From contig JACCSI010000414.1 of NCBI GenBank assembly GCA_013813075.1, positions 1-5,647 of the forward strand: a DNA stretch of 5,647 bases. Direction: 5' to 3'. Origin of the DNA: Acidobacteriota bacterium. GTDB lineage: Bacteria; Acidobacteriota; Vicinamibacteria; Vicinamibacterales; UBA2999. This document shows positions 1 through 3,530 of the stretch, piece by piece (positions within the stretch are counted from its first letter, which is position 1; every line of letters begins with the position of its first letter). The translations under genes and the position numbers were made by a program. Below the pieces are notes generated by a model that was given only the letters and a program-made list of their open reading frames with translations, searched no databases and had not been told where the DNA came from.

Positions 1-1575
1 AATTCCGGCAATGCCAACGCTGGTCCACAACAGCAGATGTTGAGCGGCGCGGCGCGCGCTCCCCGTGGGTGCCTCACGAAATGCGGTGGCGACCGGCAGC
101 GCCAAGAGCAGAAGTCCTGAAACAATCGGGCGGCCGGGCGAGGCTGACCCGCCCCACCAGATACGAAACGCGCCGACCGTGCCAAGAAGAGCAGCAAAGA
201 TGAGGACGACCTCGACCGCGCGGCGTCGCGACTCGCCGCCCTCGCGCCACATCGCCCAGAGGCCGGTCAAGGCAAGGATATAGACCGGAGCATAGGGCAG
301 CAGTCCGTATTCCTGATCGAACAGCAGGCCGGGGGCGCCGAACACCAGATACCGGGGACTGGTCTGCACGAGCGCGCCGTACGGTGCCTGTGGCAGCGGG
401 ATTCCCCAAATCGCGTAGAAAAAATAAAACCACGCGGCAAGTGACAACCCGTATGGCACGGCGACGAGAGCGGCCTTCACCAGTGCGCCGGGAGCACGGG
501 GAATGAATGCCCGGCCAAACGCCGCCATGACCAGCACGGCGGACATCGGCGCGTACTTCGTACTCAGCCACGGCAGTGCGGCAGCGGCCAGCCCGATGAA
601 CACCCAACGGCGAAGGCCGGGGGCGTTCGAGATGGCGATGAGCGTGAAGGCCGCCGTCACCACCAAGGCCGCCGGAATTTCGGGATAGACCGCAAACGCG
701 TTGAACAGGAATGGTGAGGTAGCGGCCACCGCCGCCACCCCGAAGGTCGCAGCGCCGGCGGCGTGGGTCGCGCGCAGGACCACCGTCCACATCAGAGCGG
801 CCGCGAGCCCCGCCATCATCACAAACGCGAACACCACCGCCCGATACCCGCCGGCGGCGTAGAGCGGCGCGATCAGGACCGGCATGCCGATGGGGTGGAT
901 GGAGTAAATCTCGAGGTCAGCACCGCGCGTCAGGTAGTGCGGGGCAAGGTCATTCGCGAAATACTCCTGGTAGTCCCGCTGCTTGTGGTTGTTTTCGATC
1001 TTCAAATCGCCGTCGCGCCACAAGCTTTGCGCAATGATCAAATAGTGCGGTTCATCGCCCGCGGGATAGAGCACCCCCCCGGTCAGCCGCCACGCGGCGG
1101 TACCGGCGAGCAGCGCTGCGCCGAGGCCAACCGCAGTGGTCATTTGTGCGACGTTGCGTCGCGACAACCAGTCGGCGCGCACCAGGCGCGACTGCCACAA
1201 TACCCAAATCAACTGGAAGCCGATGACCAGCCAAATCACTGCGCGCACCGGGCCCGCCAGCATCTGCAACGCCGGAAGCCGGTCGGGCAGCACCGGCAGA
1301 TAGGGCACCAGCAGCAGCCCCAGCCCGAAGAGCGGTAGCACCAGCGAGCCAAGCGGGGGGCGGGCGGCGCTCGCGGTCCGCCGGGGGACGGTGCGCCGGT
1401 CGAGCCACAGCAGACCGAGGGCACTCATCAGAGCGAAGCCTGCCAGGGCCGGCCAGGCAGGCAGCAGGGCGACCCGGACAGGGCCATCCGCTGTCAGAAT
1501 CTGGTCCAGGACCGCCCGCGAGAAGTACAGCGCGAGCGCGGTGATGAGAACCGCCAACACGGGCGCAAATCGCAT
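1..1575 (-). CDS. Polytopic membrane protein, probable GT-C type glycosyltransferase (3' end outside window)
   Basis: The frame is open from an ATG at 1575-1573 to the window edge, giving 525 visible residues and no stop. About ten or more hydrophobic segments alternate with short Arg-rich loops, as in an inner-membrane protein. After the helix at about residues 145-163 comes GDEPHYL (173-179), then a polar stretch with DGDL (188-191) and IHPIGMPVL (226-234). An acidic D-E pair in the first large outer loop is typical of GT-C enzymes such as the ArnT/PMT-like GT39 group, which move sugars from polyprenyl-phosphate carriers to lipids, glycans or proteins. Seen: topology and motif. Inferred: sugar transfer; donor and acceptor cannot be named. 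The C-terminal part is missing, so family assignment is incomplete. The upstream DNA has only a weak GGA as ribosome binding site and a TACACT box very near the ATG. It is transcribed away from the small plus-strand genes and is not obviously linked to the gas vesicle operon. Confidence 0.82.
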   Translation of the reverse strand, partial: MRFAPVLAVLITALALYFSRAVLDQILTADGPVRVALLPAWPALAGFALMSALGLLWLDRRTVPRRTASAARPPLGSLVLPLFGLGLLLVPYLPVLPDRLPALQMLAGPVRAVIWLVIGFQLIWVLWQSRLVRADWLSRRNVAQMTTAVGLGAALLAGTAAWRLTGGVLYPAGDEPHYLIIAQSLWRDGDLKIENNHKQRDYQEYFANDLAPHYLTRGADLEIYSIHPIGMPVLIAPLYAAGGYRAVVFAFVMMAGLAAALMWTVVLRATHAAGAATFGVAAVAATSPFLFNAFAVYPEIPAALVVTAAFTLIAISNAPGLRRWVFIGLAAAALPWLSTKYAPMSAVLVMAAFGRAFIPRAPGALVKAALVAVPYGLSLAAWFYFFYAIWGIPLPQAPYGALVQTSPRYLVFGAPGLLFDQEYGLLPYAPVYILALTGLWAMWREGGESRRRAVEVVLIFAALLGTVGAFRIWWGGSASPGRPIVSGLLLLALPVATAFREAPTGSARRAAQHLLLWTSVGIAGI

Positions 1576-1584
1576 TGGCGGTCC

Positions 1585-1590
1585 AGTGTA
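1585..1590 (-). promoter_or_regulatory. Possible -10 box for the glycosyltransferase-like gene
   Basis: TACACT on the minus strand fits the TAnnnT pattern of a sigma-70-type -10 element and ends 9 bases before the ATG at 1575. Transcription would then start about 3 bases before the ATG, giving a leaderless or nearly leaderless mRNA, which agrees with the lack of a clear Shine-Dalgarno sequence. No convincing -35 element is seen at the expected distance, so this is a weak call. Confidence 0.28.
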
Positions 1591-1789
1591 TCCCCTTCGA
1601 AGAGGACGCCGGCGTCGGCGTGGGCGCCCAAGCGTCGCCGCGACGACTGGTCCCGGAGGGCTATTTCTGCCTTCCCGCGACTCGTCGCCCCGAGGACCAC
1701 GGCCATGCGTTGGCACGCAAGATTCTCATGCGGCAGGCAACTCTTTTGAGCGTGCCGGGCGCGGATGGTCCAACCTTCGTGCGATGTGG

Positions 1790-1795
1790 TAGGCT
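1790..1795 (+). promoter_or_regulatory. Possible -10 box for the small membrane ORF
   Basis: TAGGCT lies 16 bases before the ATG at 1812 and is preceded by TGTGG. The rest of the 1576-1811 gap shows no gene, tRNA or repeat that I can support. There is no recognisable -35 box, and no Shine-Dalgarno sequence between this box and the ATG. If it is used, the transcript would run about 160 bases to the terminator at 1962. Confidence 0.18.
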
Positions 1796-1811
1796 CTTGC
1801 CAGACTGCGCC

Positions 1812-1898
1812 ATGCTGCTCCTAGGCATCCTTCTCCTCGTTCTTAGTGGCGTCGGCCTTATTGGGCCGACGGTCCTGGGGCGGATGATGCTGCGCTAA
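1812..1898 (+). CDS. Very short hydrophobic membrane peptide ORF (28 aa), unknown
   Basis: The ORF starts at ATG 1812 and ends with TAA. The peptide begins MLLLGILLLVLSGVGLIG and ends GRMMLR, so it is one hydrophobic helix of about 18 residues with a positively charged C-terminus, the shape of a single-span membrane peptide. I do not recognise a family. It lacks the PTWP-like motif of DUF3309 peptides. Support for it being real is the consistent membrane-peptide pattern and the strong terminator that begins 23 bases after the stop. Against it are the absence of a clear ribosome binding site and the small size. The frame stays open upstream to about 1575, with a possible alternative ATG at 1729, but that upstream sequence does not read like protein. 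It could also be a by-product of a small RNA transcript. Confidence 0.4.
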   Translation: MLLLGILLLVLSGVGLIGPTVLGRMMLR

Positions 1899-1908
1899 CG
1901 CACCGAAC

Positions 1909-1923
1909 TTCGATTCAATCGAA
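1909..1923. repeat. Perfect 7+7 inverted repeat (operator-like)
   Basis: TTCGATTCAATCGAA is a perfect inverted repeat with a single central base. It is AT-rich compared with its surroundings. It lies between the stop of the 28-codon ORF and the terminator, and shares its last two bases with the left terminator arm. It could be a dimeric regulator site or the first of two stacked hairpins in the RNA. No cognate regulator is in the window. Confidence 0.5.
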
Positions 1924-1962
1924 GGGCCATCATCCGAACCGGGTGGTGGCCCTTTAGCTTTT
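1922..1962 (+). terminator. Rho-independent terminator, 14-bp stem
   Basis: The arms 1922-1935 (AAGGGCCATCATCC) and 1941-1954 (GGGTGGTGGCCCTT) pair along 14 positions, two of them G-U, around a 5-base loop GAACC. A run TTTAGCTTTT follows (1953-1962). It is the strongest hairpin found in the window and is placed to end transcription from the 28-codon ORF. Because another small ORF starts 32 bases later in the same direction, it may act as an attenuator between the two. Confidence 0.75.
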
Positions 1963-1994
1963 CAGGCGCGACGCCGATAACACTGGAGAACGCC

Positions 1995-2177
1995 ATGACC
2001 ATACTCACAGAACGCGACGAACCGGCCAAACGCCCCCAGCCGACACCTGAACGGGGTGCGCCCGCGAGCGCTGGTGCTCACGCCGAGCGCAAGAACCTGG
2101 CGGTGCGGGTGCTTGCACGTCCAGTCTCGTCCGACGCCGACGAACTGCGCGAAGACGGCTACGGACACGGCGTCTAG
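1995..2177 (+). CDS. Small hydrophilic protein (60 aa), unknown
   Basis: ATG 1995 is preceded by GGAG at 1985-1988 with a 6-base spacer, the best ribosome binding site in this part of the window, and the frame ends at TAG 2175-2177. The protein has no membrane segment or signal peptide. It is rich in Pro, Ala, Arg and Glu (for example RDEPAKRPQPTPERGAP) and has a more ordered-looking middle, NLAVRVLARPVSSDADELRE (residues 35-54). The first 30 residues look disordered. I do not recognise a family. A promoter of its own is not evident: a TAACAC at 1978-1983 lies too close to the ribosome binding site, so expression may depend on read-through of the hairpin at 1922-1962. It converges with the small membrane protein gene at 2224. 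Whether it is translated is uncertain. Confidence 0.5.
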   Translation: MTILTERDEPAKRPQPTPERGAPASAGAHAERKNLAVRVLARPVSSDADELREDGYGHGV

Positions 2178-2197
2178 GCGGCTGGCGCGAGTCGAGG

Positions 2198-2233
2198 GCG
2201 GCTGTGACCGTACATGACGCACGTCACTGCCGC
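2198..2233. terminator. Hairpin between convergent genes, possible bidirectional terminator
   Basis: The arms GCGGCTGTGAC (2198-2208) and GTCACTGCCGC (2223-2233) pair at 10 of 11 positions around a 14-base loop. The structure sits between the stop at 2177 on the plus strand and the stop at 2224-2226 on the minus strand; the right arm overlaps the last codons of the minus gene. Neither side has a T-run, so it may be a weak terminator, an mRNA 3'-end stabiliser or chance in GC-rich DNA. Inside it lies a second short inverted repeat, TGACGCACGTCA (2215-2226). Confidence 0.3.
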
Positions 2234-2526
2234 TGCCTGGTCGCGACGTATGTGGCAACCGCCGTGCCCACCGCCGCCACGCCCCCTGCCAGCACGATTG
2301 CGCGAAGCACTCTGAACAGGTTCGCCACCCACGCGATACCAAGGCCAAGCGCCGCCCACTGCACCCACCAGTGACCAGACCACGTCATCAGATTGATGAC
2401 GACCAGCAGGGCCAGAATAAACGGCGCCATAAAGAGAAACTTTACCGCTCGAAACGTATGCACCACGGCGCGAGCACCTCGCAAGAATGTGACGTAACTC
2501 TTGGCGTGGCGGTTCAGAGGTCGCAC
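2224..2526 (-). CDS. Small membrane protein resembling the 2TM domain family
   Basis: The 100-residue protein has a basic N-terminus (RHAKSYVTFLRGARAVVHTFRAVK) and hydrophobic segments at about 29-48 and 54-70, split by the Trp-rich turn TWSGHWWVQW. FRVL follows the second segment. The helix, N-L, W-rich turn, W, GLGI, FRVL layout resembles the 2TM domain family of small inner-membrane proteins, whose function is unknown. A third hydrophobic stretch at 77-94 goes beyond that pattern. The longest reading starts at GTG 2526, with an in-frame TAA six codons upstream. It lacks a good ribosome binding site. The GTG-GTG pair at codons 21-22 has GAGGT about ten bases ahead and is a real alternative. 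It is the last gene of the minus-strand group, 113 bases after gvpF. A gas vesicle role would be guilt by association only. Confidence 0.72.
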   Translation of the reverse strand: MRPLNRHAKSYVTFLRGARAVVHTFRAVKFLFMAPFILALLVVINLMTWSGHWWVQWAALGLGIAWVANLFRVLRAIVLAGGVAAVGTAVATYVATRQRQ

Positions 2527-2541
2527 CTGCTCGTCGAGTGG

Positions 2542-2615
2542 TTATTTTGCGATGCGAGCGACCTTGTCCAGCGCGAATCTGATGTCGTTATGGACAGCGT
2601 GTCGAGAAGGAACAT
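2542..2615 (-). pseudogene. gvpG: Probable frameshifted remnant of gas vesicle gene gvpG
   Basis: Just downstream of gvpF, ATG 2615 opens with MFLLDTL. Eight bases later a different frame reads DIRFALDKVARIAK and then TAA (2544-2542). Joined with one extra base, the two pieces give about 24 residues that look like the N-terminus of GvpG, which often starts M-F-(LIV)-x-D-x-L and continues with a hydrophobic/amphipathic helix. GvpG is a small accessory protein (roughly 80-130 residues) of gas vesicle assembly and is commonly encoded next to gvpF/gvpL. The rest of the protein is not found in any frame, because the next gene starts at 2526. Seen: the two pieces, their frames and the missing remainder. 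Inferred: GvpG ancestry, from memory of family members. An alternative is the 33-codon ORF 2643-2542, which overlaps the gvpF stop as ATGA and uses the second frame throughout. Confidence 0.38.
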
Positions 2616-2639
2616 GGAAGTTGCTTGTTGCGTCACCAG

Positions 2640-3530
2640 TCATGCGCGATCCAGCGTGAGCCTGATGTTCACGAAGTTGTACGGCGGCCAGGGCCCAGTG
2701 TATTTGAACGTTAACTTATCGTGCGCCGCGCCGAGCGCCTTGACGCGCGCGTCGAACTTGTCTTGGATGTCGCGGGTCACGAGCAACGCCGCATTCAGGA
2801 TCATGCGATCGCCAATCGGCTTCTTGGCGCGTGCGGCGACCGAGACATCGCGCAGACGGGCGAAGATCTCACTGACGTAAAGTTTTGATTTGGCCTGCAA
2901 CGCGGTATCGATCAGCCGGCCGTACTGCATGCGTGCAAAGTAGGTCGAGCCCTTCTGGACGGCAATCTCGTCCTTGAGGCGGTGGATGTCCTCGTTTTGT
3001 TCCTCGATCTCGCGAATGACGGCTTCGCGATCCCAGAGCACCTTCAACCCGAACTCGAGCTTGTTCTCCATCTTGTCGAGCACGTCGGAGAACGCTCGAT
3101 GCGCCGACTTCAAAAATGCCGTCACCTCATCGCGCGTCCTGAACACTGTGCCAATCGACATGGGGAGAACGGTAAACTCGCGCATCACCGCTTCATTGAC
3201 CCGCTGATGTGCCAGGACGTTGTCGCGCGTGGGATCGATGACGCCAGGCGGTACGTCCGAAACAATCGCCGAAAGGTCGTCGTATCGGACCGTATATACA
3301 GGCGACGGTTTCTTGCCGAGACCGATCGGCCCAAACGTCAGTGACCGATCCGAGCGAACGATGCAGTACACGTAGCGACCCTTCCCGGGAAGGTCGGGGC
3401 CCCCGGCGGGCACGTCTGACAGGTCGCGGACCTTCGCCCGCCCCGCCAAAAGCGGCGTTGAGGTCTTGGCGGTCGCTCTTGCCTTGGCCGCCTTGGAGCC
3501 CTGCGCTGCCTTCGTGATTTTCTTAGCCAT
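2640..3530 (-). CDS. gvpF: Gas vesicle protein of the GvpF/GvpL family
   Basis: The 296-residue product is a GvpF/GvpL family member, an accessory protein of gas vesicle assembly; in studied systems GvpF is a minor protein that contacts the shell protein GvpA. Family marks in order: YVYCIV (53-58) at the start of the domain, VLAHQRVNEAVM (105-116), VLPMSIGTVF (121-130), KLEFGLKVLWD (157-167), a charged helical insert (168-192), MILNAALLV (243-251) and YTGPWPPYNFV (277-287), the hallmark C-terminal signature. F and L are paralogues, so the symbol could equally be gvpL. The ATG at 3530 was chosen because it gives a Met-Ala-Lys-Lys start and overlaps the kinase stop by 8 bases. An open frame further upstream is kinase-coding DNA. 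The first 48 or so residues are an Ala/Lys-rich, probably disordered tail not usual in the family. No strong ribosome binding site precedes it, which fits translational coupling to the kinase. Confidence 0.93.
   Translation of the reverse strand: MAKKITKAAQGSKAAKARATAKTSTPLLAGRAKVRDLSDVPAGGPDLPGKGRYVYCIVRSDRSLTFGPIGLGKKPSPVYTVRYDDLSAIVSDVPPGVIDPTRDNVLAHQRVNEAVMREFTVLPMSIGTVFRTRDEVTAFLKSAHRAFSDVLDKMENKLEFGLKVLWDREAVIREIEEQNEDIHRLKDEIAVQKGSTYFARMQYGRLIDTALQAKSKLYVSEIFARLRDVSVAARAKKPIGDRMILNAALLVTRDIQDKFDARVKALGAAHDKLTFKYTGPWPPYNFVNIRLTLDRA

Noticed and set aside
74..790. A 238-codon minus-strand frame rich in Arg and Gly
   Set aside because: It is an out-of-frame reading of the same strand as the 525-codon membrane protein, which has a coherent membrane topology and the GDEPHY motif.
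763..1338. A 191-codon open frame on the plus strand, rich in His, Gln and Arg
   Set aside because: It is antisense to the membrane protein gene, with the composition expected from reading the complement of Leu/Ala-rich codons.
1605..1616. Palindrome GACGCCGGCGTC upstream of the glycosyltransferase-like gene
   Set aside because: A 12-base GC-only palindrome is likely by chance at this base composition, and no second copy is seen nearby.
1575..1811. In-frame upstream extension of the 28-residue peptide to about 107 residues
   Set aside because: The added sequence shows no domain, hydrophobic pattern or ribosome binding site, and overlaps the divergent gene start.
2371..2880. A 169-codon plus-strand open frame
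   Set aside because: It is antisense to the 2TM-like gene and the C-terminal part of gvpF, both of which have family signatures.
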